Assembly (NCBI GenBank): GCA_003529705.1
Contig: DPVA01000080.1
Coordinates: 1 to 21,700, forward strand
Reading direction: 5' to 3'
Length of the DNA stretch: 21,700 nt
DNA from: Gammaproteobacteria bacterium
GTDB taxonomy: Bacteria; Pseudomonadota; Gammaproteobacteria; Arenicellales; UBA868
Part shown: one piece after another, positions 7,733 through 15,360 of the stretch
Layout of the letters: the number at the start of each line of letters is the position of its first letter
Numbering within the stretch: the first letter of the stretch is position 1
Notes under the pieces: model-generated
The model's database searches: none
What the model saw: only the letters and a program-made list of their open reading frames with translations
What the model was told of the DNA's origin: nothing
Translations under genes and position numbers: made by a program

Positions 7733-8177
7733 TAAGCGCAGAGCGATCAAACAAGAAATAAATATAACGACGGTCTCTGCCTCCTGCGTTCGGCAACCTG
7801 TTAGTAAGTCTCTGTACTCGTGTTGCTGGAACCCTAACTTCCTCCTGAAAGTTGCAGTCCGATGGTATTCTGCACAGCGTTCATTCGTGCCAGTGCCTGC
7901 TCGGCCGCTTGAGCGTCAAGACCTGCCTGCTTTCTTTGTAATATAAGGTACTGAAGACCCTGCCGGTCATAGAGTGACGACTGGCCGCCGTTGCGCAATT
8001 GGGCGACGAAACCTTCTCCTGGGAGATCAAAAAGGCCGGTAAATTCTTCCATCCAAACGGTACTCGCTATTTCATTGTTGTGCGATGCATCACACCAATA
8101 CACCGGGAGTTTATCTGAACCCACCGAGCTGGCGGCAGGTTGTAAAATTCAGACTGTTTCTGCAGGAGATTTTAACC
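7733..8177. other. 445-base gap between the sugar operon and rpiA
   Basis: No convincing plus-strand gene, RNA gene or strong terminator is seen. The first 100 bases are AT-rich with no stable stem. The rest is covered by one reverse-strand reading frame (7834-8124), listed separately as a weak small gene, and by a near-palindrome at 8080-8095. The rpiA promoter should lie near the right end, but no clear hexamer pair was found. Confidence 0.5.
7834..8124 (-). CDS. Possible small hypothetical protein
   Basis: An uninterrupted 96-codon reverse-strand frame in otherwise empty sequence. The start would be GTG (8124), with no clear Shine-Dalgarno. A TGA lies nine codons upstream in frame, so a much longer gene is excluded; ATG at about 8052 (MEEFTGLF) is an alternative start. 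The product looks protein-like rather than random: no runs of rare residues, a mixed middle ([17 protein letters not shown]) and an amphipathic helical tail ([17 protein letters not shown]). There is no signal peptide or membrane segment. It is not recognised as any family. It would be transcribed divergently from rpiA and convergently with the sugar operon. It could be a genuine small gene, the remnant of a larger one, or chance. Confidence 0.35.
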   Translation of the reverse strand: MGSDKLPVYWCDASHNNEIASTVWMEEFTGLFDLPGEGFVAQLRNGGQSSLYDRQGLQYLILQRKQAGLDAQAAEQALARMNAVQNTIGLQLSGGS

Positions 8178-8837
8178 ATGAGTCAGGACCAGCAAAAGCG
8201 CTTGGCTGCGGAGGCCGCGCTCGATTTTATTGAATCTGGGGAAATCGTGGGCGTGGGTACCGGGTCGACTACCAACTTCTTTATTGACGCTCTGGCAGCA
8301 GTCAAAGGGAAAATTGACGGTGTCGTTTCAAGTTCAACGACATCCGCGGACCGGCTCAAGGCAATTGGCCTGCCGGTACTGGATCTTAACCGGACTGGAG
8401 ATCTGTCTCTGTATGTTGATGGCGCGGATGAAGCCACAGCGCATCTGCAGTTGATTAAGGGTGGCGGAGGAGCGCTTACCCGAGAGAAGATCGTGGCCAG
8501 CGCCAGTAGGCGGTTTATCTGCATTATCGACGAATCAAAACTGTCGGATCATCTTGGGTCTTTCCCTTTGCCGGTCGAGGTGATTCCGATGGCGCAGAGT
8601 CTCGTAGCGCGTAAATTGATCTCAATGGGCGGCCAGCCACAACTGCGAGAGGATTTCGTCACCGATAACGGCAATGTGATCCTGGATGTCCGCGGCTTGA
8701 ATCTCACCGATCCGTTCACCATGGAGTCGAAGATCAACCTGCTTGCGGGTGTGGTTGATAATGGTCTTTTTGCCGCCCGACGGGCGGATGTGCTGTTGGT
8801 GGGAAGCGACGACGGCGCCCGGCAGATGACGATCTAG
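8178..8837 (+). CDS. rpiA: Ribose-5-phosphate isomerase A
   Basis: Interconverts ribose 5-phosphate and ribulose 5-phosphate in the pentose phosphate pathway. From ATG 8178 the protein is 219 residues, exactly the E. coli RpiA length. Key residues fall at the same positions: phosphate loop GVGTGSTT (25-32), D81 and D84 in DGADE, K94 in [11 protein letters not shown], and the catalytic base E103. CAGGAG sits 9 bases upstream of ATG 8178 and decides this start. The frame is open back to 8085, but the extra 31 residues have no RpiA match. The gene ends 12 bases before the convergent glycosidase-like gene. Confidence 0.96.
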   Translation: MSQDQQKRLAAEAALDFIESGEIVGVGTGSTTNFFIDALAAVKGKIDGVVSSSTTSADRLKAIGLPVLDLNRTGDLSLYVDGADEATAHLQLIKGGGGALTREKIVASASRRFICIIDESKLSDHLGSFPLPVEVIPMAQSLVARKLISMGGQPQLREDFVTDNGNVILDVRGLNLTDPFTMESKINLLAGVVDNGLFAARRADVLLVGSDDGARQMTI

Positions 8838-8845
8838 AATGTGTC

Positions 8846-8864
8846 GCTCTTACGCAGAAAGAGC
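8846..8864. terminator. Small hairpin between convergent gene ends
   Basis: GCTCTT (8846-8851) pairs with AAGAGC (8859-8864) across a 7-base loop, in the 12-base gap between the rpiA stop and the reverse-strand glycosidase-like gene and into the end of the latter. The position is right for a shared terminator, but the stem is only 6 pairs and no T-run follows on either strand, so function is doubtful. Confidence 0.22.
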
Positions 8865-9917
8865 TGTGCCGCTCACTAACTCCGCGAATGCATGAAAAGA
8901 AGGCATCCTGCGGATCACTCCCTCGCGATGGTCAACCAGTCCGTATCCTGGGTTGACCAGCTGCCACCAGTAAACCCGCTCGACACACCCGGTCTGGTGC
9001 GCAATTCGGTAGTACTCCGTGAGGTACTTCGCCTGTGTGACCTCATCAACCGTGGAGCGAGGTAGACCCGAGTTGGGGGTGTACGGCTTTGTGTTCAGAA
9101 GCGGCCAGTTGGTTTCTGTGATCCAAAGACGAGGCGCGCAGCGGTTCGACCATTCTGTCATCGCGCGAATCAATCGTATTTTTCGTTCGAGATCAAACAG
9201 TCCGTACTGGCGTGCATAAGGTGAACCTCGGCGGTTCACGTAAAGGGCACACGTGCAGACGTCGAGTTGGTAACAATGGCTGTTGCTTAGTGTGCGAAGA
9301 GTTGCCAACGGCTCAAAGTCGATAACGGACGATCCACCGAGAACGAGTCTCGGCCGACTCTCCCGCAGATTGCCTAACCCTTTTAAGAGTTCGAGATATT
9401 CTCCGGTGTGGTGACAGCCCCACTTACTCCGGTTTACCGCGTTGCCTATCTGAAATGTTTTAGTCAGCGGGTAGAAGGCAGTGATGATCTGATCGACAGC
9501 ATTCAACCAACGCGCTGGGTCAAGTACACTCTGCCGAGATTGTAGGATATTGATTAGCAGGTCGCGGCCTTTGAACCGAGTTGCAAAGTCAAGATAGTAG
9601 TCAAGTTGGCTCACGTGCCAGGACGGCACCCGCAGCAGCAGTTTCTGAACGCCCAACTCCTCAGTCAGATCAGCAACTTCACTATGATCCCCGTGATCCG
9701 GGGAAATTCCGAGGCCAATAAAGTCAGCGGGCGACGGGGTATGCCTCTGTGGACAGGAGTAGTGCCACGCAATCGCCGGGATCGATCCTATAGCGGTCAA
9801 TGCTGTTCGTAGATACTCGTTGAGGTTATCTGCCTTCAATCGAGATTTTTGTATGCGGTCAAGTTTGAAAGGCTGATCCGAGTGTGGATCCCACCAAGAC
9901 GGGTGCTCGGGTTTCAT
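8850..9917 (-). CDS. TIM-barrel glycosidase-like protein with an atypical active site
   Basis: A 355-residue cytoplasmic-looking protein with no signal peptide that resembles clan GH-A (GH39-like) barrels. Visible landmarks are LGVQKLLLRVPSW (88-100, strand 2), DLLINILQSR (119-128), the strand-4 segment FQIGNAVNRSKWG (155-167), LVLGGSSVIDFEP (191-203), and the strand-7 segment LWITETNWPL (264-273), whose E268 fits the nucleophile. In active GH-A enzymes strand 4 ends in Asn-Glu with Glu as acid/base; here the residues are N159-A160. Retained features include YWWQLVNPGYGLVD near the C-terminus, as in sugar-binding strand 8. Its ATG overlaps the trmB stop by 4 bases (ATGA), implying translational coupling. 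Substrate is unknown; it may be a non-hydrolytic or otherwise specialised member. Confidence 0.72.
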   Translation of the reverse strand: MKPEHPSWWDPHSDQPFKLDRIQKSRLKADNLNEYLRTALTAIGSIPAIAWHYSCPQRHTPSPADFIGLGISPDHGDHSEVADLTEELGVQKLLLRVPSWHVSQLDYYLDFATRFKGRDLLINILQSRQSVLDPARWLNAVDQIITAFYPLTKTFQIGNAVNRSKWGCHHTGEYLELLKGLGNLRESRPRLVLGGSSVIDFEPLATLRTLSNSHCYQLDVCTCALYVNRRGSPYARQYGLFDLERKIRLIRAMTEWSNRCAPRLWITETNWPLLNTKPYTPNSGLPRSTVDEVTQAKYLTEYYRIAHQTGCVERVYWWQLVNPGYGLVDHREGVIRRMPSFHAFAELVSGTALSA

Positions 9918-10603
9918 ATTTTTTTGGCAGAGATATCAAATACCTGGTGACCGAGTTGTAACCCGCGTTGCTCATACTTCGTCAAAGGCCGCCAGTCCGG
10001 GCGCTCAGAAAAGGCGAGATGCCCTGCTTGATTACACAGAACGGGTGTTGCATCAACGGCGTGAACGATCTGTTCGGCATACTCCTGCCAATCCGTAGCG
10101 ATGTACAGGCATCCATTGAGCTGCAGTTTCTCACCCAATACACCCAAGAAATCCGGAGTGATCAGTCGGCGTTTATGGTGTCGTTTTTTTGGCCAGGGAT
10201 CTGGAAAAAATACGAGGATCTGACTTAGTGAACCGGGATTTATCGTGGGTACAAGTTCGGCTGCGTCCCCGATCCCGAGTCGGACGTTCCTAACCGCCTC
10301 TCGCTCAAGCCGCAGGAGCAGTCGTCCTGCGCCGGGCCGATGGGAGTCAATCCCAATAAAGCCTCCTTCCGGATTTTTTTTGGCAAGTGCGAGCAGTACT
10401 TCCCCATCACCAAAGCCAATCTCCAGAGTGACACGACTATTTTTCTGGGGGAGAGATTTTCCGACAAGATCTGATTTAGCCTCAATCCCATAGGTTGACC
10501 AAAGTCTTTCTAGCGCATTTTTTTGCGCATCAGTCATCCGACCTTCTCGTCGGACGAAACTACGGATAGGTCGTGCAGCTACCTTGAGATCACCCACAAG
10601 CAT
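9914..10603 (-). CDS. trmB: tRNA (guanine-N7-)-methyltransferase TrmB
   Basis: S-adenosylmethionine-dependent methylation of G46 in the variable loop of tRNA. The 229-residue product shows the proteobacterial N-terminus RPIRSFVRREGRMT (11-24), the SAM-binding EIGFGDGEVLLALA (61-74), GIDSHRPGAGRLL (84-96), the signature FFPDPWPKKRHHKRR (132-146), ATDWQEYAE (169-177), and the closing TKYEQRGLQLGHQVFDI. Length is usual (E. coli 239). The ATG at 10603 starts just before the conserved IRSFVRR stretch; no strong Shine-Dalgarno is visible. It is the first gene of a two-gene reverse operon, and about 1.4 kb of gene-free sequence lies upstream. Confidence 0.96.
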   Translation of the reverse strand: MLVGDLKVAARPIRSFVRREGRMTDAQKNALERLWSTYGIEAKSDLVGKSLPQKNSRVTLEIGFGDGEVLLALAKKNPEGGFIGIDSHRPGAGRLLLRLEREAVRNVRLGIGDAAELVPTINPGSLSQILVFFPDPWPKKRHHKRRLITPDFLGVLGEKLQLNGCLYIATDWQEYAEQIVHAVDATPVLCNQAGHLAFSERPDWRPLTKYEQRGLQLGHQVFDISAKKI

Positions 10604-11950
10604 TCGTTATGTTTGTCGACTGTTAAGAGATTCCGTAAATCACCTGAATGCTCAACTAAATCGTTTTCATATGATTAGGTTGTGGCCAGAACTTAGTCAA
10701 CCTTACTACGAACTCTACACCTCTTGAACCTGAGAACTATGCAAGGGGCCTGGTGTACGGATCATGAAAGTGTCGTGAAATACGCCTGCTCGTCTTTTAT
10801 TTGATGCCCGCACTCTGCGAGACTGTTATTGTAATTGAATTACTGGTAAGTCCAAATAAGCGCGAGACCAGTTGTATTCTAGGCATCCCTGTCAGAAAAA
10901 CTTACTCTGAATCTAACGTTCTCGAATTCGGCGCGAATCGCCTCGCCATATTCCAGGCATGAACAGGAACAAGAGCCCAAGCTGAGGAACCGGATATCTG
11001 GCCAGGGATTTTTATATTACTTAAATAATCTAGAAATAGGCAGTTAAGGGCGAGACAAAGAAAACTAGCGGCTTCGAAACTAAATCTCTCCGCATGACTT
11101 TTATAAAGCCCAGGTTTATCAGTGAGCCGTTGGTGAGAATTAATGTTAGTAAATAGTTCTTATAAAGATGACCATTCGTACCAAACCAGGATCATATGAT
11201 CTTTGTGCCACTAGCCCAAGGATTCCAACTTTGTTAAGAAGGACCTCACGACAGATGACATTAATAACTGGAGCGACTGATCTAATATCCCCTTCGTTTG
11301 TTTGCAGAGTTGATCTCTTGACGAGTGCTGAGTCAGTAGTGTTCATCAACATCCTTGCGTTAGTGGGCAAGTAGATCGGGACTCGGTGATCAGCTCCTCG
11401 ACAAGCTAACGTGAGTCCATTGTCAGCGGAGGTTCTTCGTTAGGGTGCCATCGGTTTGAAGAGATCAAATGACTGGAGTTTCCATAGACATAAGTAGTCC
11501 ATGGACGGGTCGCAGGGATAATTCCAACTATTGTGCCGATAAGCGTTTGCTGACGACCCTCCGATACACCATTCTCTGAGGGCAATTGGTCCAGCAGATG
11601 AACGTTGATCCAACGACGAACCGTATACTGATTGCGAGTGGTCGAAAGCCCATCGTTAAGCGATATAAGATACCAAGAAGCAAAAAGTGAAAGAACCCTG
11701 CTTCGTGACTGACTTGTAAGTCAGACATTGTTTAAAAACGCGCTAGGAATGACTAACTCTTGATTGGTAATTCAACTTAGTTAGAGTCTGTTTAATGCTA
11801 GGGACCAGACCAGATTACATAAAGACTTGCCCCCGGCGGCGGTGTTCGACAAGTTGGAGGTGCTTTGCAAGATTCCGTGTGGAGTTGCTCGACAAGTTGC
11901 AATCGAAAGTTCGTTTCTGAAGCGTCACCATGAGATAGCCAATAACAGGT
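10604..11950. other. Gene-poor AT-rich stretch between trmB and tRNA-Gly
   Basis: About 1.35 kb without a gene I can support. All frames on both strands are broken by stops. The longest open runs (about 65-75 codons near 11146-11374 and 11528-11728) have no recognisable motif and no ribosome site. By eye it is more AT-rich than the flanking core genes. Small repeats exist: CGACAAGTTG occurs at 11847-11856 and 11890-11899, and CTGACT/AGTCAG forms a tight 6-pair hairpin at 11709-11724. The trmB promoter should lie at the left edge. The stretch could be decayed DNA next to the tRNA or hold an unrecognised RNA. Confidence 0.5.
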
Positions 11951-11979
11951 TTGATGCGGTAAGGTTGAGCCGATATGGT
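11951..11979 (+). promoter_or_regulatory. Probable promoter of tRNA-Gly
   Basis: TTGATG (11951-11956) and TATGGT (11974-11979) are separated by 17 bases and end 16 bases before the mature tRNA 5' end, leaving a short leader for RNase P. The hexamers are near the sigma-70 consensus but not perfect. Confidence 0.42.
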
Positions 11980-11995
11980 ATGGCCAGGAAAAATT

Positions 11996-12069
11996 GCGGG
12001 TGTAGTTCAATGGTAGAACCTCAGCTTCCCAAGCTGATGACGTGGGTTCGATTCCCATCACCCGCTCCA
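11996..12069 (+). tRNA. tRNA-Gly, anticodon CCC
   Basis: A complete cloverleaf can be folded. The acceptor GCGGGTG pairs with CACCCGC (11996-12002 / 12059-12065). The D stem is GTTC/GAAC (12005-12008 / 12016-12019). The anticodon stem TCAGC/GCTGA (12021-12025 / 12033-12037) encloses the 7-base loop TTCCCAA, with anticodon CCC at 12028-12030. The T arm GTGGG/CCCAT (12042-12046 / 12054-12058) has loop TTCGATT and one G-T pair. The discriminator is T12066 and CCA is encoded at 12067-12069. It reads GGG glycine codons. Both strands of this tRNA translate into well-known false proteins, listed under rejected items. Confidence 0.96.
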
Positions 12070-12075
12070 ATTTAG

Positions 12076-12091
12076 CTGAGCAGGTGCTCAG
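12076..12091 (+). terminator. Hairpin just after tRNA-Gly
   Basis: CTGAGC (12076-12081) pairs with GCTCAG (12086-12091) around the tetraloop AGGT, 6 bases after the CCA. The position suits tRNA termination or 3' processing, but ACCTTAAA follows instead of a T-run, so an efficient intrinsic terminator is not shown. Confidence 0.3.
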
Positions 12092-12151
12092 TACCTTAAA
12101 GCTGGCAAGAAGTATATTATTCATCCAGCAAAAGTTTTAATAAACTAACTA

Positions 12152-14074
12152 ATGAAAACTTCTTTACCCAATAAAAAATATTTTCTTGGCCTAGATATAG
12201 ATCGAATAAATTGTTCGGCAACCTTATTCGAAGGCGCGCGCGTTGTCGCTCATGTCGAAGAAGAGCGTTTTATTCGTATAAAGCGGGCACCCGGACGGTT
12301 TCCGATCAACGCAGTTAGATATTGTTTAAATCTTGTACCCGGCGGTATTGATGGCGTTGCGGCGATCAACTTGGGGTTTGACCATGAAATGTTTACGTAT
12401 GATGTCCCGATGTATTTCTTGCAGGAATGGAGTGATTATCCAACGAAGCCCCCTGAAGCGATAAGGTTTGAACGAAACTACCTAACTCAGAAACATCCAA
12501 GGCTTATTCGGGAACTGATTACCGACGAGTTAAAAAAAGCGGACCTCGTTAGAGATTGGATTCCGCCGATATTTGGATACACCCACCATTACTGTCATGC
12601 TCTCTGCGCTCATATTACTAGTCCTTTTGAGAAGAGCCTTGGGATAGTGGTGGACGGTAATTCTGAACTGGATACATATAGTGTTTGGGATTGTGACCAT
12701 ACTCACATCAAAAAGATCTTTAGTAAGCAACTACCTAACTCGATTGGCTGGCTTTACCGAACATTCACCGAATTTTGTGGATTTGAGGCAAACGGGGGTG
12801 AAGGGAAATTAATGGGGTTGGCCCCTTTTGGTTGTTGTGATCCAAGTTTAATTGAGAAGGTGAGGAAGATCATTTCGTATCCCTTAGATTCAAAGGACGA
12901 CTTCGATTTTAATATAGACGCAACCTTTATTTACTTGAGTGAGCGAGACAATAAATTTCCAAGGTTTACGCGAAAATTTATTGAGCTCTTCGGCACGCCA
13001 GCAAATTCAGAATCTTGTTTTTTACCGTACTACCAGAACGTGGCTTATGCGATCCAATTTACGCTAGAAGAGGCACTGCTTGGAATGGCTCGGCGGTTTA
13101 TTAACAGTTCAGGACATCGTTTTCTGACGTTGTCTGGAGGGGTTGCTCTTAATTGCAAGGTAAATGGCCATATTTGGCAGAACTCGCAGGATATTCTGGA
13201 AGATATTTATATTTTTCCGATGAGCGGTGATGATGGAATTGGGTATGGCGCGAACCTGGCTCATGCAATTGAAAGTGGAGAAGTCCAAAGGGAGAGCTTT
13301 AGTATGGAAAGCGCATTCCTTGGTCCGACATTTTCCGAGGAGGAGTATCTTGTATCTTTAGACGGATTCAAGCTTCGGCATGACTTTGTCAACCTTAAAC
13401 AGTTTGAGGCGATTACTCGATCTCTTTCCTTGGAGTGCTCGTCCACGGAGCTTTCTTCACTAGCCACTAATTTGCTGGAGTATTCGAAGATTCAAGAACG
13501 TGCCCGGGATTTCATTAAGAGTACGCTCAGGTACGAGAAAGATATTGCGTGTTTTACAGCCCACGAAATTTCTGAAGGGAAGATTGTCGCCTGGTTCCAG
13601 GGCTCAATGGAGGCCGGTCCTAGGGCCCTGGGGAATCGATCTATCTTGGCGGATCCGAGATCAGTACATAATCGTGATCGCGTAAACGAGAAGGTAAAAT
13701 TTAGGGAAATGTGGCGACCATTCTGTCCATCAGTTCTTGCTGAGAGAGCGGATGAATATTTCATCGACCCTACGCAATGCCCCTTTATGATCAATACATT
13801 TCGGGTTACAACAAAAGCAAAAGAGAGTGCGCCAGCTATTGTTCATGTGGACGACACCGCGAGGCCGCAGTTTGTTACAGAATCCGCAAACGCAAGATTC
13901 TATCAACTTATATCTGAGTTTTTTCGGATCACAAACGTCCCCATCCTGCTAAATACGAGCATGAACATCAAGGGGGAGCCGATTTGTTGTGCTCCCGATG
14001 ACGCAATCCAGTTATTTTTCGCCACTGATATCGACATTTTGGTGCTTGGCAACCACGTGCTCTCAAAGACTTAA
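12152..14074 (+). CDS. NodU/CmcH-family O-carbamoyltransferase
   Basis: Transfers a carbamoyl group from carbamoyl phosphate, via carbamoyl-adenylate, to a hydroxyl of a sugar or other small molecule; relatives act on Nod factors, cephamycin and tobramycin. The 640-residue protein has the Kae1-like N-terminal half: GLDIDRINCSATLF (13-26), VEEERF, the metal site THHYCHA with H145/H149, GEGKLMGLAP, LSGGVALNCKVN (327-338), and SGDDGIGYGA with D360. The YrdC-like C-terminal half has WFQGSMEAGPRALGNRSIL (481-499), FREMWRPFCPSV and LLNTSMNIKGEP (599-610). About 45 residues between FLGPTFSEEE and GKIVAWFQG appear additional to the usual spacing. The gene is clearly more AT-rich than its neighbours. 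ATG 12152 lacks a strong ribosome site. The acceptor cannot be told, and no biosynthetic partner is evident. Confidence 0.88.
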   Translation: MKTSLPNKKYFLGLDIDRINCSATLFEGARVVAHVEEERFIRIKRAPGRFPINAVRYCLNLVPGGIDGVAAINLGFDHEMFTYDVPMYFLQEWSDYPTKPPEAIRFERNYLTQKHPRLIRELITDELKKADLVRDWIPPIFGYTHHYCHALCAHITSPFEKSLGIVVDGNSELDTYSVWDCDHTHIKKIFSKQLPNSIGWLYRTFTEFCGFEANGGEGKLMGLAPFGCCDPSLIEKVRKIISYPLDSKDDFDFNIDATFIYLSERDNKFPRFTRKFIELFGTPANSESCFLPYYQNVAYAIQFTLEEALLGMARRFINSSGHRFLTLSGGVALNCKVNGHIWQNSQDILEDIYIFPMSGDDGIGYGANLAHAIESGEVQRESFSMESAFLGPTFSEEEYLVSLDGFKLRHDFVNLKQFEAITRSLSLECSSTELSSLATNLLEYSKIQERARDFIKSTLRYEKDIACFTAHEISEGKIVAWFQGSMEAGPRALGNRSILADPRSVHNRDRVNEKVKFREMWRPFCPSVLAERADEYFIDPTQCPFMINTFRVTTKAKESAPAIVHVDDTARPQFVTESANARFYQLISEFFRITNVPILLNTSMNIKGEPICCAPDDAIQLFFATDIDILVLGNHVLSKT

Positions 14075-14134
14075 AGGTTTGTCTGGAGCTGGATCTTTAT
14101 TTGGTTGCCAAGTTCAGGAATGATTTGGTGACGG

Positions 14135-15355
14135 TTGTCAGTTGACCATAACGTAAAATTGAAAGGTGTTTATCTTGCGGAATTGGGAGAGCATTTATTG
14201 AACGCGAATTGGAACTATCCAACGTCGATCCGGGTAGGCGAGCAACGCCTCTCAGAGCTCGGCGCTTGTTGTGCCGATCTCAATATGAGAAATCCTTTGC
14301 TGGTTACCGATCCGGGTCTTGCTGATCTGCCGATTCTGGAACAGGCGCTCGCGGCGTGCCTATCAGCAGGGCTCAACTGCTCGGTATTCAGCGAGGTGCA
14401 GCCGAACCCCACGGGGAGAAATGTGGAGCAGGGTGTGAGCGCTTTCAGGGATGGTGGCCACGATGGTGTTATTGCATTTGGCGGCGGAAGCGCCCTGGAT
14501 GCGGGTAAAGCCATCGCATTGATGGCCCGTCAGACGATATCGATTTGGGACCTGGAGGACGTCGGGGATAACTGGATGCAGGCCGACACTGATGGGATTG
14601 CACCAGTTGTGGCGGTTCCAACGACCGCGGGCACCGGTTCAGAGGTGGGACGGGTCTCGGTTATTCTGGACGAGGCCCATCAGGTTAAACGGCTAATTTT
14701 CCATCCAGAAATCGTACCCGCGATCGTCATTCTGGATCCTATGGTGACCGTGGGACTGCCGCCACTGTTGACGGCAGCGACCGGAATGGATGCCCTGTCA
14801 CACAGCCTTGAGGCGTGGTGCTCACCAGCATATCACCCCATGGCTGAAGGTATTGCTACCGAAGGAATCCGACTTGTCCGGGAATATTTACCAACCGCAG
14901 TGGCTGATGGAACGAATCTTGAAGCGCGTACGCAGATGCTGGTGGCTTCCACGTTGGGCGCTACGGCTTTTCAGCGTGGACTGGGTGCGATGCATGCGCT
15001 GTCACACCCGCTCGGCGCACTTTACAACGCCCATCATGGCACTTTGAATGCGGTTCTGATGCCTTATGTCTTGGTGGAGAACCGCAGGGTGATTGGAGAG
15101 CGTATTACGCGTCTTGGACGAAGTATAGGTATCGCCGACCCTGATTTTTCGTCTTTTCTTGACTGGGTGCTGGAGTTGCGGGAGACGCTCAACATACCCG
15201 CCACTCTTGAGGCGCTCGGTATTGACGACTCACAAGCTGAAAAAATTGGCACGATGGCCGCGGTGGACCCCTCCAGCGGAACCAACCCCATTGTCTTTAG
15301 TGCGGATGAGTACCGATTGATCTTTCTCAAGGCGCTCAACGGGAATCTCGGATAG
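14135..15355 (+). CDS. Iron-containing (group III) alcohol dehydrogenase
   Basis: NAD(P)-dependent metal alcohol dehydrogenase. The 406-residue product has NWNYPTSIRVG (25-35), the nucleotide site FGGGSALDAGKA (115-126), PTTAGTGSEVGR (162-173), and the metal ligands in order: D219 and H223 in GMDALSHSLEAW, H291 in HALSHPLGALYN, and H301 in NAHHG. Length is typical. The likely start is TTG 14135 (SVDHNVKL), because a TGA lies two codons upstream in frame; a later TTG near the ELG segment is possible. Base composition returns to that of the core genes here. It lies 5 bases before the amidotransferase gene, so the two are probably co-translated. The alcohol or aldehyde substrate is unknown. Confidence 0.9.
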   Translation: MSVDHNVKLKGVYLAELGEHLLNANWNYPTSIRVGEQRLSELGACCADLNMRNPLLVTDPGLADLPILEQALAACLSAGLNCSVFSEVQPNPTGRNVEQGVSAFRDGGHDGVIAFGGGSALDAGKAIALMARQTISIWDLEDVGDNWMQADTDGIAPVVAVPTTAGTGSEVGRVSVILDEAHQVKRLIFHPEIVPAIVILDPMVTVGLPPLLTAATGMDALSHSLEAWCSPAYHPMAEGIATEGIRLVREYLPTAVADGTNLEARTQMLVASTLGATAFQRGLGAMHALSHPLGALYNAHHGTLNAVLMPYVLVENRRVIGERITRLGRSIGIADPDFSSFLDWVLELRETLNIPATLEALGIDDSQAEKIGTMAAVDPSSGTNPIVFSADEYRLIFLKALNGNLG

Positions 15356-15360
15356 CACCT

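Noticed and set aside
7738..7779. GCAGAG and CTCTGC as terminator arms after the sugar operon.
   Set aside because: The loop would be about 30 bases of AT-rich sequence with no T-run. The fold is not credible.
8085..8177. 31-codon N-terminal extension of rpiA.
   Set aside because: From ATG 8178 the length and catalytic positions match E. coli RpiA exactly and CAGGAG precedes it. The extension has no match.
11146..11374. Overlapping frames of about 70 codons on both strands in the gene-poor stretch.
   Set aside because: No family motif, no ribosome site and atypical composition. Two opposite frames of similar length in AT-rich DNA are best read as chance.
11528..11728. Reverse frame of 66 codons.
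   Set aside because: It has a short hydrophobic run but no start signal, no family match and no neighbouring gene to join.
11827..12075. Forward frame of 82 codons ending in SSMVEPQLPKLMTWVRFPS.
   Set aside because: It is the sense-strand translation of the same tRNA-Gly, another recurrent false call.
11798..12124. Reverse-strand frame of 108 codons containing MGIEPTSSAWEAEVLPLNY.
   Set aside because: This phrase is the antisense translation of tRNA-Gly and a well-known false protein in databases. The tRNA at 11996-12069 explains it.
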